A stretch of 64,000 nt of DNA, taken from positions 4,248,001 through 4,312,000 of the forward strand of contig NZ_CP034752.1 in NCBI RefSeq assembly GCF_004295645.1, in the 5' to 3' direction. The position numbers and the translations under genes were made by a program. How positions within the stretch are numbered: position 1 is the first letter of the stretch; the number at the start of each line of letters is the position of its first letter. Origin of the DNA: Limnobaculum zhutongyuii. Its GTDB lineage: Bacteria > Pseudomonadota > Gammaproteobacteria > Enterobacterales > Enterobacteriaceae. Positions 8,156-17,062 of this stretch are shown here, in pieces. The notes below the pieces were generated by a model. That model was not told where the DNA came from, did not search any database, and saw only the letters and a program-made list of their open reading frames with translations.

Positions 8156-9643
8156 TTAACGAGGCGTTTTGCCATCTTCAAATATTGCCAGCTCATCCCA
8201 GATGGCATCAACACGAGAACGCACGGCAGGGTCCATTGTGATTGGTCTTCCCCATTCGCGCTGTGTCTCACCAGGCCACTTATTGGTGGCATCCATACCC
8301 ATCTTGGAGCCTAATCCTGAAACCGGTGAGGCAAAATCCAGATAGTCGATTGGCGTGTTTTCCATTAATACGGTATCGCGCGCCGGGTCCATTCTGGTGG
8401 TAATTGCCCAGATCACATCATTCCAGTCTCTGGCATTAATATCATCGTCACAGACAATGACAAACTTGGTATACATAAATTGCCGCAGGAAGGACCAAAC
8501 GCCCATCATCACGCGCTTAGCATGACCGGCGTACTGCTTCTTCATCGTAACCACGGCCATTCGATAGGAGCAACCTTCAGGAGGCAGGTAGAAATCAACA
8601 ATTTCCGGGAACTGCTTTTGCAGAATCGGCACAAAAACTTCATTGAGTGCCAGCCCCATCACCGCCGGTTCATCCGGTGGACGACCGGTATAAGTTGAAT
8701 GATAGATAGCATCCGCCCGACGAGTAATATGGGTTACGGTAAACACCGGGAAACTATCCACTTCGTTGTAATAACCGGTATGATCGCCATATGGTCCTTC
8801 TGGCGCCATTTCCCCTGGCTCGATATAACCTTCCAGCACGATTTCAGCACTGGCAGGTACTTCTAAGTCGTTGGATACACACTTCACCACATCGGTTTTA
8901 TAACCGCGCAGTAACCCGGCGAAGGCATATTCAGAAAGCGTATCCGGCACCGGCGTTACCGCCGCCAGGATAGTGGCAGGATCGGCACCTAATGCCACTG
9001 CAACCGGAAAGCGCTCACCGGGATGCTGCTGGCACCATTCCTGATAATCTAAGGCACCGCCCCGATGAGAGAGCCAGCGCATAATCACTTTGTTTTTACC
9101 CAGCACCTGCTGGCGATAAATGCCCAGATTCTGTCGCTCTTTGTGAGGGCCACGGGTGACCGTTAGCCCCCAGGTAATGAGCGGAGCAGCATCTTCTGGC
9201 CAGCAATGCATAATGGGCAGCTTGCTCAGGTCAACATCATCACCCTGCCAGATTTGTTCCTGACAAGGTGCAGAGGCCAGCCGTTTGGTCGGCATATTCA
9301 AAACCTGTTTAAACTGCGGCAGTTTATCCATCAGGTCACGAAACCCTTTTGGTGGTTCCGGTTCCTTCAGGAAGGCCAACAGTTTACCAACCTCGCGCAG
9401 CGCACTCACATCCTCCTGTCCCATCCCCATCGCCACCCGCTTGGGTGTGCCAAACAGGTTGCACAACACAGGGGTCTGATATCCTTTCGGATTTTCAAAC
9501 AGCAGTGCAGGACCACCGGCACGCAGGGTGCGATCGGCAATCTCTGTCATCTCAAGATAGGGGTCAATCGGTTGTGTAATACGTTTTAATTCCCCTTGCT
9601 TCTCCAGCAAATCTAGGAACTCGCGCAGATCTCGGTATTTCAT
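8156..9643 (-). CDS. ubiD: 4-hydroxy-3-polyprenylbenzoate decarboxylase
   Basis: The 495-residue enzyme decarboxylates 3-octaprenyl-4-hydroxybenzoate in ubiquinone synthesis, using prenylated FMN made by UbiX. Visible landmarks are MKYRDLREFLDLLEKQGELK at the N terminus, GEMAPEGPYGDHTGYY, which holds the metal and catalytic acid residues, and VIVCDDDINARDWNDVIWAI near the C terminus. Length matches E. coli UbiD (497). It heads the ubiD-fre pair. In E. coli rfaH lies directly upstream; here pepE separates them. Confidence 0.96.
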   Translation of the reverse strand: MKYRDLREFLDLLEKQGELKRITQPIDPYLEMTEIADRTLRAGGPALLFENPKGYQTPVLCNLFGTPKRVAMGMGQEDVSALREVGKLLAFLKEPEPPKGFRDLMDKLPQFKQVLNMPTKRLASAPCQEQIWQGDDVDLSKLPIMHCWPEDAAPLITWGLTVTRGPHKERQNLGIYRQQVLGKNKVIMRWLSHRGGALDYQEWCQQHPGERFPVAVALGADPATILAAVTPVPDTLSEYAFAGLLRGYKTDVVKCVSNDLEVPASAEIVLEGYIEPGEMAPEGPYGDHTGYYNEVDSFPVFTVTHITRRADAIYHSTYTGRPPDEPAVMGLALNEVFVPILQKQFPEIVDFYLPPEGCSYRMAVVTMKKQYAGHAKRVMMGVWSFLRQFMYTKFVIVCDDDINARDWNDVIWAITTRMDPARDTVLMENTPIDYLDFASPVSGLGSKMGMDATNKWPGETQREWGRPITMDPAVRSRVDAIWDELAIFEDGKTPR

Positions 9644-9723
9644 AGTTTTATTTACAGGTCAGTTAAGATGTCATTATAGAAAGGTTTCCCTCACTTTGCT
9701 GCCATTATACTTACTTTTAGCTA

Positions 9724-10449
9724 TTAACAGCAGGTAAACGGTACCAGCTCGCTAAGCGCAGCGGTATCAACATGTTCCGTGGTTTCCTGACCATGACGGA
9801 AAATTTTGAAGCCCTGATCTTTAGCGCTGTAATAGCGAAGTTTAGTACCAGAAATCTGCAGCAGGCTGCCTTCACGCAATGCCACTACGGATTCAGTTTG
9901 GTTTACCGCACAAAACTCAGCAATACGTTCATCGCGGGTTTCGCCCATATGTCCACTCAGATGAGCATCAATATAGTGCGGGTTAATTTGCACCGGGAAC
10001 AGCCCTAATGATGGTAACACTACGCTGCTGCGTACTGGCATATCGTTCGTGGTTCTGATGGATGGGCAAGCCACGTTACAACCGGCGCTCCAGCCAATAT
10101 AAGGAACTTCACGTTCACGAACTGCACGTTGAATTGGCACAATCAAATCTTTCTCATGCAACATCTGATTCAACATCCATGTGTTACCACCGCTAACGAT
10201 AATGCATTCCGCCTGAGCGATAGCTTCAGCCGGCTTATCAAAGTGGTGAATGCTGGTGACGGAAATACCTAAGCTGCTTTCCAGATCACGAGCACGCGCA
10301 TCATAATCACTACGAATCAGGGCATAAGGAATTAATATTGCTTTGGCGACTTTCCGACGTTCTAACACCGCTAAAATCTGCTTTTTAGCGTAACCCAGTA
10401 ACTCTTGGTCGCCGGATGTCTTACCATTACTTAACAATATCAGTTCCAT
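9724..10449 (-). CDS. pepE: Alpha-aspartyl dipeptidase (peptidase E)
   Basis: A serine peptidase of family S51 with 241 residues from the chosen start. It cleaves dipeptides with N-terminal aspartate in the cytoplasm. The nucleophile elbow YIGWSAGCN, the segment IVSGGNTWMLN, and PSIRTTNDMPV followed by LFPVQINPHYID match E. coli PepE well. I place the start at the ATG at 10449 (MELILLSNG), which has AGAGGTG seven bases upstream and matches the E. coli start; a GTG three codons earlier is possible. It is inserted between ubiD and rfaH relative to E. coli order and reads away from rfaH. Confidence 0.92.
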   Translation of the reverse strand: MELILLSNGKTSGDQELLGYAKKQILAVLERRKVAKAILIPYALIRSDYDARARDLESSLGISVTSIHHFDKPAEAIAQAECIIVSGGNTWMLNQMLHEKDLIVPIQRAVREREVPYIGWSAGCNVACPSIRTTNDMPVRSSVVLPSLGLFPVQINPHYIDAHLSGHMGETRDERIAEFCAVNQTESVVALREGSLLQISGTKLRYYSAKDQGFKIFRHGQETTEHVDTAALSELVPFTCC

Positions 10450-10663
10450 ATAAAGCACCTCTGTTTAGTTATTAACTCTCTATTTATACAGGAAAACACA
10501 CGCCTTTACTGTGATCGTTTTCCATTTAGCTCGAAACTGTCTCAATGTATTAGCCCAGCATAGTATTTATCGTTGGATTAATCGACCATCAGACTGAACC
10601 TGATGTCTATTATTCTACTATTTTGCTATGCTTAAACGGTGTTTTTCTTTGGTGAATTAGTTC

Positions 10664-11155
10664 ATGGAATCATGGTATTTACTTTATTGTAAGCGTGGTC
10701 AACTAACACGCGCACAAGAGCATCTTGAAAGGCAACAGGTGCCCAGCTTTAGCCCTATGTATCAGATAGAAAAAATTGTTCGGGGTAAAAAAACATTAGT
10801 GGATGAACCGCTGTTCCCAAACTATCTGTTTATTGAGCTGGATCCGGAAAGAGTTCACACTACCACTATCAGCGCAACCCGGGGCGTTAGCCACTTTATT
10901 CGTTTCGGCAAGTTTCCGGTGACGGTACCTTTTAGCCTGATAAAAAACCTGATGATGCAGCCTAAGCCACAGCTAAGCGATCCAACACGGCCTAAAAGCG
11001 GTGATAAAGTCGTCATTACTGAAGGAATATTTGAAGGATTAGAAGCTATTTATGCTGAACCGGATGGTGAAGCCCGCTCGATACTTTTATTAAATCTGAT
11101 TAACCAAAAGGTTGAACATAAGATTAGTAATTCGCAATTTGAGAAACGGGATTGA
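10664..11155 (+). CDS. rfaH: Transcription antitermination protein RfaH
   Basis: A 163-residue NusG paralogue recruited to ops sites. It lets RNA polymerase read through long operons for lipopolysaccharide, capsule, pili and toxins. MESWYLLYCKRGQLTRAQEH, EPLFPNYLFIELDPE and the TTISATRGVSHFIRFG stretch match E. coli RfaH. The C-terminal KOW domain (GDKVVITEGIFEGLEAIYAE) is the part that refolds and binds the ribosome. The Shine-Dalgarno is weak. No ops element was seen in the window, so its targets are elsewhere. Confidence 0.95.
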   Translation: MESWYLLYCKRGQLTRAQEHLERQQVPSFSPMYQIEKIVRGKKTLVDEPLFPNYLFIELDPERVHTTTISATRGVSHFIRFGKFPVTVPFSLIKNLMMQPKPQLSDPTRPKSGDKVVITEGIFEGLEAIYAEPDGEARSILLLNLINQKVEHKISNSQFEKRD

Positions 11156-11190
11156 TATTTAATTTTTTATCGCCATTTTAATCAGCGGCG

Positions 11191-11255
11191 GTGAACATTC
11201 CGGCCGTAAAAACCATTTGCTCATATTACCTTTGTACCCAGCCGGACAATGGCTT
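11191..11255 (+). repeat. Dispersed repeat, copy A (short form)
   Basis: ATTCCGGCCGTAAAAA is followed after about 30 variable bases by a complementary GCCGGACAA. The left end matches the starts of the copies at 13281 and 13471. The right-hand module seen in longer copies is missing. It lies between the ends of convergent rfaH and hemB. Confidence 0.6.
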
Positions 11256-11269
11256 GTCTCTGATATCTG

Positions 11270-11298
11270 AGACCGTCGGGCCAATGGCCCGACGGTCT
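11270..11298. terminator. Bidirectional terminator, rfaH / hemB
   Basis: A perfect 13-base stem, AGACCGTCGGGCC with its complement, closes on AAT. It sits 12 bases after the hemB stop and about 115 bases after the rfaH stop. Confidence 0.7.
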
Positions 11299-11309
11299 AC
11301 CGATTGTTT

Positions 11310-12332
11310 CTAGCGTTGCATCGCGTCGTCATGTAACCATTGAGCGACACGTTTCGCGAAGTAGGTTAAAACACCATCCGCCCCCGCACGTTTAAAGCAC
11401 AGTAATGATTCCATTACCGCCGGTTTTTCCTGTAACCAACCATTCTGGAATGCGGCCATATGCATGGCATATTCGCCAGACACCTGATAGGCAAACGTCG
11501 GTACACCAAAGGTGTCTTTAACCCGACGAACTACGTCCAGATATGGCATGCCTGGTTTTACCATTACCATATCCGCGCCTTCTTGCAGATCCTGAGCCAC
11601 TTCCTGTAAAGCTTCATTGCTGTTAGCCGGATCCATCTGATAGGTTTTCTTATCGCCACCTTTCAGGTTGCCGCTGGAACCCACTGCATCACGGAATGGG
11701 CCGTAATAACATGAAGCATACTTGGCGGAATACGCCATGATCTGCGTATTAACAAAGCTCTGAACTTCCAACTGATGACGAATAGCGCCAATGCGGCCAT
11801 CCATCATGTCACTTGGAGCAACGATATCAGCCCCGGCTTCGGCATGACACATTGCCTGACGGATCAGAATCTCTTTAGTAATGTCATTAATCACATAACC
11901 ATTATCATCAATGATGCCATCCTGACCATGAACCGTATAAGGATCAAGGGCCACATCCGTCAGGATACCCAGTTCAGGTACCGCCTGCTTTAACGCACGT
12001 ATCGCACGAGGAACCAGACCTTGTGAGTTGTAGGCTTCTTCTGCAAACAGGCTTTTCAGGTTTGGTTCAATCACCGGGAAAAGGGAAAGCACCGGAATAC
12101 CCAATTTAGCCAGCTCTTCAGCTTCTTTCACCAGTAAATCAACCGTCATGCGGCTAACGCCCGGCATAGAAGGAACTTCCTGACGCTGGTTCTCCCCTTC
12201 CATAATAAATACCGGATAGATCAAATCGTTAACCGTTAACTGATTTTCAGACACCAGACGGCGGCTAAAGTCATGGCTACGCACGCGACGCAGTCGACGC
12301 TCAGGGAAAGCACTCGGAATAATATAGCTCAC
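11310..12332 (-). CDS. hemB: Delta-aminolevulinic acid dehydratase, magnesium type
   Basis: HemB condenses two aminolevulinate molecules to porphobilinogen in haem synthesis. Both active-site lysine regions are present: SAKYASCYYGPFRDAVG and MVMVKPGMPYLD. In place of the cysteine cluster that binds zinc in the E. coli enzyme there is TDVALDPYTVHGQDG, as in the Pseudomonas magnesium-dependent type. The ring-opening QVSGEYAMHMAA motif follows. I choose the GTG at 12332 (VSYIIPSAF) because GAGGAGA sits six bases upstream; this gives 340 residues. The position next to tatD and rfaH is that known from Yersinia. Confidence 0.93.
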   Translation of the reverse strand: MSYIIPSAFPERRLRRVRSHDFSRRLVSENQLTVNDLIYPVFIMEGENQRQEVPSMPGVSRMTVDLLVKEAEELAKLGIPVLSLFPVIEPNLKSLFAEEAYNSQGLVPRAIRALKQAVPELGILTDVALDPYTVHGQDGIIDDNGYVINDITKEILIRQAMCHAEAGADIVAPSDMMDGRIGAIRHQLEVQSFVNTQIMAYSAKYASCYYGPFRDAVGSSGNLKGGDKKTYQMDPANSNEALQEVAQDLQEGADMVMVKPGMPYLDVVRRVKDTFGVPTFAYQVSGEYAMHMAAFQNGWLQEKPAVMESLLCFKRAGADGVLTYFAKRVAQWLHDDAMQR

Positions 12333-12417
12333 AAAAGTTCTCCTCAATTCTTAACTCTGCGGGGAATCAACACCCACCAGTTTTTCATTATTTATCATAC
12401 GCTGCTCTCGCAGTGAC

Positions 12418-13200
12418 TCAACCTAATCTCAATAAACGGTTAGCATTTTGCTGGGTTATTTCCCCTAACCAAACGGCGTCTTCGCCACGCAGTAGGGCAA
12501 CTTGCTGCAATATATGGGCTAAAAGTGCGGGTTCATTGCGCCGTGAGGCTGGCTTGGGGGTAAGATCTCGCGGCAGCAAATAAGGGGCATCGGTCTCCAG
12601 CAATAGCTTATCCGCAGGTATTAACGGCACCAGTTCGCGTAGCTCTTGCCCCCGACGCTCATCACATATCCAACCGGTAATGCCAACATAGAGCCCCAGT
12701 GACAGATATTCTTCCAATTCCTGACGGTTGCCGGTAAAGCAGTGCACTACCGCCGCAGGTACTTTGCTCAGCCAGGGTTTCAGTAACTCAATAAAGCGAT
12801 GATGGGCATCACGGCAGTGCAAAAACAGCGGCATTTCAAGCTCTGCCGCTATCGCCAGCTGTGCACTAAAGGCATGTTCCTGTTCCTGTGGCGTTGAGAA
12901 GTTACGGTTAAAATCCAGTCCGCATTCACCTATAGCCACTACGTTTGACTCTGCTGCCAATTGATATATTTGCTGCTCACAGGAGGCTGACCAGCCAGAA
13001 GCGTCATGAGGGTGAACTCCGGCGGTACTCCAGCAATAATCAGGATAGTGGTTGGATAGCTGATGGGCAGCAATGCTCTCTTTCAACGAAGTACCGGTAA
13101 CCAGCATGCCGTTAACACCGGCCTGCTTAGCTCTCTCCACTACTTCATGCCGATCCTGAGCAAACTGGCGATTGGTCAGGTTGACGCCGATATCGAACAT
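12418..13200 (-). CDS. tatD: 3'-5' deoxyribonuclease TatD
   Basis: A 260-residue metal-dependent TIM-barrel nuclease. Motifs are MFDIGVNLTNRQF at the start (here VN replaces the usual HxH order), GVHPHDASG, IGECGLDFNRNFS, LFLHCRDAH, VVHCFTG and LLLETDAPYLLPRDL, in family order. TatD degrades DNA and RNA ends and has roles in DNA repair and RNA quality control; despite its name it is not needed for Tat export. AGGAGAAAAATCA precedes the ATG. It lies downstream of tatC on the same strand, but 519 bases with repeats and hairpins separate them, so joint transcription is doubtful. Confidence 0.95.
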   Translation of the reverse strand: MFDIGVNLTNRQFAQDRHEVVERAKQAGVNGMLVTGTSLKESIAAHQLSNHYPDYCWSTAGVHPHDASGWSASCEQQIYQLAAESNVVAIGECGLDFNRNFSTPQEQEHAFSAQLAIAAELEMPLFLHCRDAHHRFIELLKPWLSKVPAAVVHCFTGNRQELEEYLSLGLYVGITGWICDERRGQELRELVPLIPADKLLLETDAPYLLPRDLTPKPASRRNEPALLAHILQQVALLRGEDAVWLGEITQQNANRLLRLG

Positions 13201-13280
13201 TGATTTTTCTCCTGATAACGGTTACCACGGCTTTAAATAAAAACCATCCACATGTTGATAAGCCATTTATATTAACTTCC

Positions 13281-13406
13281 GTGAATATTCCGGCCGTAAA
13301 AGCAACATGCCAATATTATTTTCGTGCTCGGCCGGAAGACCATCTGAGCTTAGCGCTTGCGCCAAGTCGACCCCAACGGGAATCTCTTCCTCCGATTGCT
13401 CTCGCT
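13281..13406 (+). repeat. Dispersed repeat, copy B (internally shortened)
   Basis: The left module has perfect ends, TTCCGGCCG at 13288 and CGGCCGGAA at 13329-13337, with about 32 bases between. It is followed by a right module (CTTGCGCCAAGTCGACCCC, TCTTCCTCCGATTG) shared with copies C and E but missing the segment GCGTCGGGCCT...ACTTCGTTGG. It lies in the gap between tatD and tatC. Confidence 0.75.
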
Positions 13407-13445
13407 AATAGTTTAAAGCCGCCCATAAGGCGGCTTTAAACTATT
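13407..13445. terminator. Long perfect hairpin between repeat copies B and C
   Basis: A 17-base perfect stem, AATAGTTTAAAGCCGCC with its complement, closes on CATAA. TTTAAACTATT on one arm and the symmetrical sequence on the other give T-rich sides. It may terminate the tatABC transcript. A shorter relative with the same GCCGCC-YATAA-GGCGGC core lies at 13677. Confidence 0.55.
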
Positions 13446-13470
13446 GACAAACTTAATAAATCATCACCTA

Positions 13471-13650
13471 CGGATATTCCGACCGCAAAAACACTGTGCT
13501 TATATCGGCACCGATAATGGTCGGTAAACAATCTGTACTCAGCTACAGAGCGCGTCGGGCCTAGGCTGCCTACGGGCACTTCGTTGGCTTGCGCCAAGTC
13601 GACCCCCACGGCACCCTCTCCCTCCGATTAACTATGCTAAAACATAAAAC
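13471..13650 (+). repeat. Dispersed repeat, copy C (full length)
   Basis: About 180 bases: ATTCCGACCGCAAAA, a 30-base spacer, TGGTCGGTAAAC, then GAGCGCGTCGGGCCT and CTACGGGCACTTCGTTGGC, ACGCCC-like CGACCCCCACGGC and CCCTCCGATTAACTATG. The whole unit recurs in inverted orientation at 40421-40603 with few mismatches in the right half. It contains no convincing gene. Confidence 0.8.
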
Positions 13651-13676
13651 TGAATCATCTGACTTTGTCAGCAGTC

Positions 13677-13701
13677 TGAAGCCGCCTATAAGGCGGCTTC
13701 A
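13677..13701. terminator. Hairpin just downstream of tatC
   Basis: TGAAGCCGCC pairs with GGCGGCTTCA around TATAA, 19 bases beyond the tatC stop. It is the likely end of the tatABC transcript, although a clean T-run is missing. Confidence 0.55.
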
Positions 13702-13719
13702 AATGCAATAATATTAATC

Positions 13720-14517
13720 TTACGCCGATGGTTTTTCGCTGTCGTCGGACTGCTCGTCTGCGCAATCCTCTTCGTCTTGTTCATCTGCTTTTTTACGGCC
13801 TTTTCCTACATAGAAACGGGCGAAGAAAACGCCGATTTCAAACAGGATACACATGGGGATGGCCAACAGCGTTTGCGAGAACACATCGGGGGGTGTCATT
13901 AACATACCCACCACGAATGCACCCACAATGATGTAAGGGCGTTTCTTTTTCAGATCGTCTGGCGTGGTGACACCACTCCAGCACAGCAGGATGATGGCAA
14001 CCGGTACTTCAAACGATACGCCAAAAGCAAAAAACAGCGCCATAACGAAGTTCAGGTAGTTATTGATATCGGTAGATATCAATATGCCTTCAGGTGCGGT
14101 TTTAACAAAGAAGCCAAACGCCAGCGGGAATACCACGAAGTAAGCAAACGCCATACCCAGATAAAATAGCGCGGTACTGGAGAACAGCAACGGCATCATT
14201 AAACGACGTTCATGCTTATACAGTGCAGGGGCAATAAATGACCACACCTGATAAAGAATATAAGGCGCTGAAATAAACACCGAAACGATCAGGGTCAACT
14301 TGATTGGCGTCAGGAATGGCGAAGCCACGTCCGTTGCAATCATGCTGGCACCATGAGGCAGTTGAGTCATCAATGGTGCGGACACCATATGATAGATGTC
14401 GTTTGAAAAATAGACTAACGCCAGAAATATCAACAGAATACAAACCATCGACCGTAACAGACGAGAGCGTAATTCAATCAAATGGCTGATAAGCGGCTGG
14501 GTATCTTCTACGGACAT
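13720..14517 (-). CDS. tatC: Sec-independent protein translocase TatC
   Basis: A 265-residue polytopic inner-membrane protein with six predicted helices. It is the receptor for twin-arginine signal peptides. Family marks are QPLISHLIELRSRLLR near the N terminus, SFIAPALYKHERR between helices 2 and 3, and the loop FGVSFEVPVAIILL. The C-terminal tail is long and highly acidic with serine (residues about 240-265). The tatB stop lies just before this start, so the three tat genes are tightly linked. TatC forms the TatBC substrate-binding complex. Confidence 0.96.
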   Translation of the reverse strand: MSVEDTQPLISHLIELRSRLLRSMVCILLIFLALVYFSNDIYHMVSAPLMTQLPHGASMIATDVASPFLTPIKLTLIVSVFISAPYILYQVWSFIAPALYKHERRLMMPLLFSSTALFYLGMAFAYFVVFPLAFGFFVKTAPEGILISTDINNYLNFVMALFFAFGVSFEVPVAIILLCWSGVTTPDDLKKKRPYIIVGAFVVGMLMTPPDVFSQTLLAIPMCILFEIGVFFARFYVGKGRKKADEQDEEDCADEQSDDSEKPSA

Positions 14518-14520
14518 GGA

Positions 14521-15048
14521 TTATTTTTCGCTATCAGGTTTATTGATGGATACCGGCTCTGGCTGAACAGTTTCTGTTGCCGTTTCAGCAACAACCGGCT
14601 CTGCAACAGACTCGACGGGAGGTACTTTACTCTTGTTCGCTGCTGCTTCCTCTGCTGCTTTTGCGGCAGATTCAGTGGCTGATACCGAAGGTTTATCGGC
14701 ATCAGCAGCAGAAGTTGGTGAAGTATTAAAAGACTCAGCCGCATTATTGAGATCGCTCTGGATGGTACGCTTCATCCCGGTCGCCATCTCTTTTAATTCA
14801 TCCATAGAAGCTTTCAGCTCCGGAGATAAATTCTGCAGACCCGCCTGTTCCGCTTTCTTCAGGCTCTCTTTCAGCTCTTGCAGCTTCAGTTCCTGAGTCA
14901 GCTCATTTTGCACGGATGAAGCCAGAGAACGCATCGCTCTAATCCAGCCCGTGACTGTTTTAACTGCAACCGGTAACCGCTCAGGGCCAAGCACAATCAG
15001 ACCAATGATCAGTACCAGTACAATTTCACCAAATCCTATATCGAACAC
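14521..15048 (-). CDS. tatB: Sec-independent protein translocase TatB
   Basis: A 175-residue protein with one N-terminal membrane helix (MFDIGFGEIVLVLIIGLIVL) and the GPERLP hinge. An amphipathic helix follows, then a long variable tail rich in alanine, serine, proline and glutamate. TatB sits with TatC and hands the substrate to TatA. It starts three bases after the tatA stop and ends three bases before the tatC start, an operon arrangement. Confidence 0.95.
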   Translation of the reverse strand: MFDIGFGEIVLVLIIGLIVLGPERLPVAVKTVTGWIRAMRSLASSVQNELTQELKLQELKESLKKAEQAGLQNLSPELKASMDELKEMATGMKRTIQSDLNNAAESFNTSPTSAADADKPSVSATESAAKAAEEAAANKSKVPPVESVAEPVVAETATETVQPEPVSINKPDSEK

Positions 15049-15051
15049 GGA

Positions 15052-15333
15052 TTATACCTGCTCTTTATTCTGGCTCTTTTGCTCTTCGGTTTTAACCGAA
15101 GGTTGTTGCTGTTCTTGAATAGACTTTACATCAAAATCAGCGTCGTTCTGGGCTTCTTCTTTGTTGGCAGTGGTTGCCTGGTTAGAAGTCGTCTCTTCAT
15201 CGCTCATGGCTTTTTTAAAGCCTTTTACTGATGCGCCAAGGTCAGAACCTAAAGTACGCAGTTTCTTTGTTCCGAACAACAATACGACAATCGCAACGAT
15301 TATCAGTAGTTGCCAAATGCTAATTCCACCCAT
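15052..15333 (-). CDS. tatA: Sec-independent protein translocase TatA
   Basis: The 93-residue pore-forming subunit. MGGISIWQLLIIVAIVVLLF is the membrane helix, followed by the FGTKKLRTLGSDLGASVKGF hinge and amphipathic helix. A polar acidic tail rich in Q and E follows. TatA oligomers form the channel for folded proteins. It heads tatABC and lies about 100 bases after ubiB on the same strand. Confidence 0.96.
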   Translation of the reverse strand: MGGISIWQLLIIVAIVVLLFGTKKLRTLGSDLGASVKGFKKAMSDEETTSNQATTANKEEAQNDADFDVKSIQEQQQPSVKTEEQKSQNKEQV

Positions 15334-15430
15334 GTTATATGCCTCTATTAATCGCGGGTTGATTTTGAGATTGCTGACCAGTATACGGTAGTTTCAGCAA
15401 GCTGTAGTAATAAAATCTGGTAATAAATAG

Positions 15431-17062
15431 TTAAGCTGCCTTTCGCCATCCAATCAGCCAGACAACCGCTCCGGCACCCGCCAGACAAACTGGCCAGACG
15501 GGAATATGATTTGCGAACAGGATTGTAGCACCAATCAGTAAAGTAGCACCTACCCCAAAGAGGTAGCGTGACTGGTTCTGTTTCTCCTGACGATGACCAA
15601 TTTGAGCGTTGAGTTTATCAATACTATTTTGCAATTCTTTGTGCTGCCGCAAACTGTCGTAAAACAATTCCGGTAATTCAGGTAATTTCTCTATCCAGTA
15701 TGGCGCTTTTTCCTTCAGGGTGCGAACCAGTGCTGGGATCCCTACCTGATCGCGCATCCAGGTTTCCAGGAAGGGCTTGGCGGTAGTCCATAGATCCAGC
15801 TGTGGATAGAGTTGTCGGCCTAATCCTTCGATATACAGCAAGGTTTTTTGTAATAATACCAGTTGTGGCTGCACTTCCATATTGAAGCGACGAGCAGTAT
15901 TAAACAGATTCATCAACACATGACCGAATGAGATTTCGGACAGCGGCTTTTCAAAAATCGGTTCACAAACGGTACGAATGGCAAACTCGAACTCTTCTAC
16001 ATTGGTATCTGGCGGCACCCAGCCAGAGTCCACGTGCAACTCAGCCACTTTCCGGTAATCCCGGTTAAAAAAGGCGATAAAGTTTTCCGCCAGATAGCGT
16101 TTATCCCCTTTGCTCAGTGAACCTACAATACCGCAGTCAATGCCGATATATTGTGGATTTTCTGGCGTAGCATAGCTGACAAAGATATTCCCCGGATGCA
16201 TATCCGCGTGGAAAAAACTGTCGCGAAACACCTGAGTAAAGAAGATCTGAACCCCGCGCTCCGCCAGCACTTTCATGTTGGTACCATTAGCTTCCAGTGC
16301 ATCAATATCAGCAATGGAAATACCGTAGATACGTTCCATTACCAGCACATTTTCATGACAATAATCGCTGAAAACTTCAGGCACATACATCATCGGGCTG
16401 TTATCAAAGTTACGGCGCAGTTGAATAGTATTCGCCGCTTCGCGCAACAGGTTTAACTCATCCAACAAGGTTTTTTCATATTCACGAACCACCTCGCGCG
16501 GCCGCAGACGGCGACCATCCGGCAGTAGTTTTGGCACCCAACCGGCAATGCGATACATCAGGCGGATATCCGCTTCAATAATCGGTTTAATATCCGGTCG
16601 AATAACTTTCAGTACCACTTCCTGACCGTTGCTTTTCAGCACCGCAGTATGAACCTGAGCAATAGAAGCCGATGCCAGTGCCTGAGGGTCGAAATCATCA
16701 AACCACTGTTCCAGCTTGCCGCCCATAGAAGCTTCAATGTACCGACGGGCCAATTCACCGTCAAAAGATTCAACCTGATCCTGCAACAGCGCCAGCTGGT
16801 CAGCGATAACCGGTGGGAATAAATCCCGACGGGTTGACATCATCTGACCGAATTTAATCCACACCGGCCCTAAGGTTTGCAATGCTAAACGTAATCGCTC
16901 TCCCAGTGCTTTATCCGGATATTTATTTCTCATCCAGAACAGCGAACGACACCACATTCTCAGCGGCCAGGTAAGACGCATTTTCGGGATCAACTCATCC
17001 AACCCATGAGTCAGAAAAACGCGGACGATTACATATAAACGCAAAAACTCAGATGGGGTCAT
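15431..17062 (-). CDS. ubiB: Ubiquinone biosynthesis protein UbiB
   Basis: A 543-residue atypical kinase/ATPase of the ADCK/UbiB family needed for coenzyme Q synthesis. The inhibitory KxGQ-type motif appears as WIKFGQMMSTRRD. The alanine-rich loop LASASIAQVHTAVL replaces the glycine loop of kinases. FFHADMHPGNIFV and GIDCGIVGSLSKGDKR are the catalytic and metal-binding segments. Two hydrophobic helices at the C terminus anchor it to the membrane. Its start overlaps the end of ubiJ by four bases, so the two are translationally coupled. Confidence 0.96.
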   Translation of the reverse strand: MTPSEFLRLYVIVRVFLTHGLDELIPKMRLTWPLRMWCRSLFWMRNKYPDKALGERLRLALQTLGPVWIKFGQMMSTRRDLFPPVIADQLALLQDQVESFDGELARRYIEASMGGKLEQWFDDFDPQALASASIAQVHTAVLKSNGQEVVLKVIRPDIKPIIEADIRLMYRIAGWVPKLLPDGRRLRPREVVREYEKTLLDELNLLREAANTIQLRRNFDNSPMMYVPEVFSDYCHENVLVMERIYGISIADIDALEANGTNMKVLAERGVQIFFTQVFRDSFFHADMHPGNIFVSYATPENPQYIGIDCGIVGSLSKGDKRYLAENFIAFFNRDYRKVAELHVDSGWVPPDTNVEEFEFAIRTVCEPIFEKPLSEISFGHVLMNLFNTARRFNMEVQPQLVLLQKTLLYIEGLGRQLYPQLDLWTTAKPFLETWMRDQVGIPALVRTLKEKAPYWIEKLPELPELFYDSLRQHKELQNSIDKLNAQIGHRQEKQNQSRYLFGVGATLLIGATILFANHIPVWPVCLAGAGAVVWLIGWRKAA

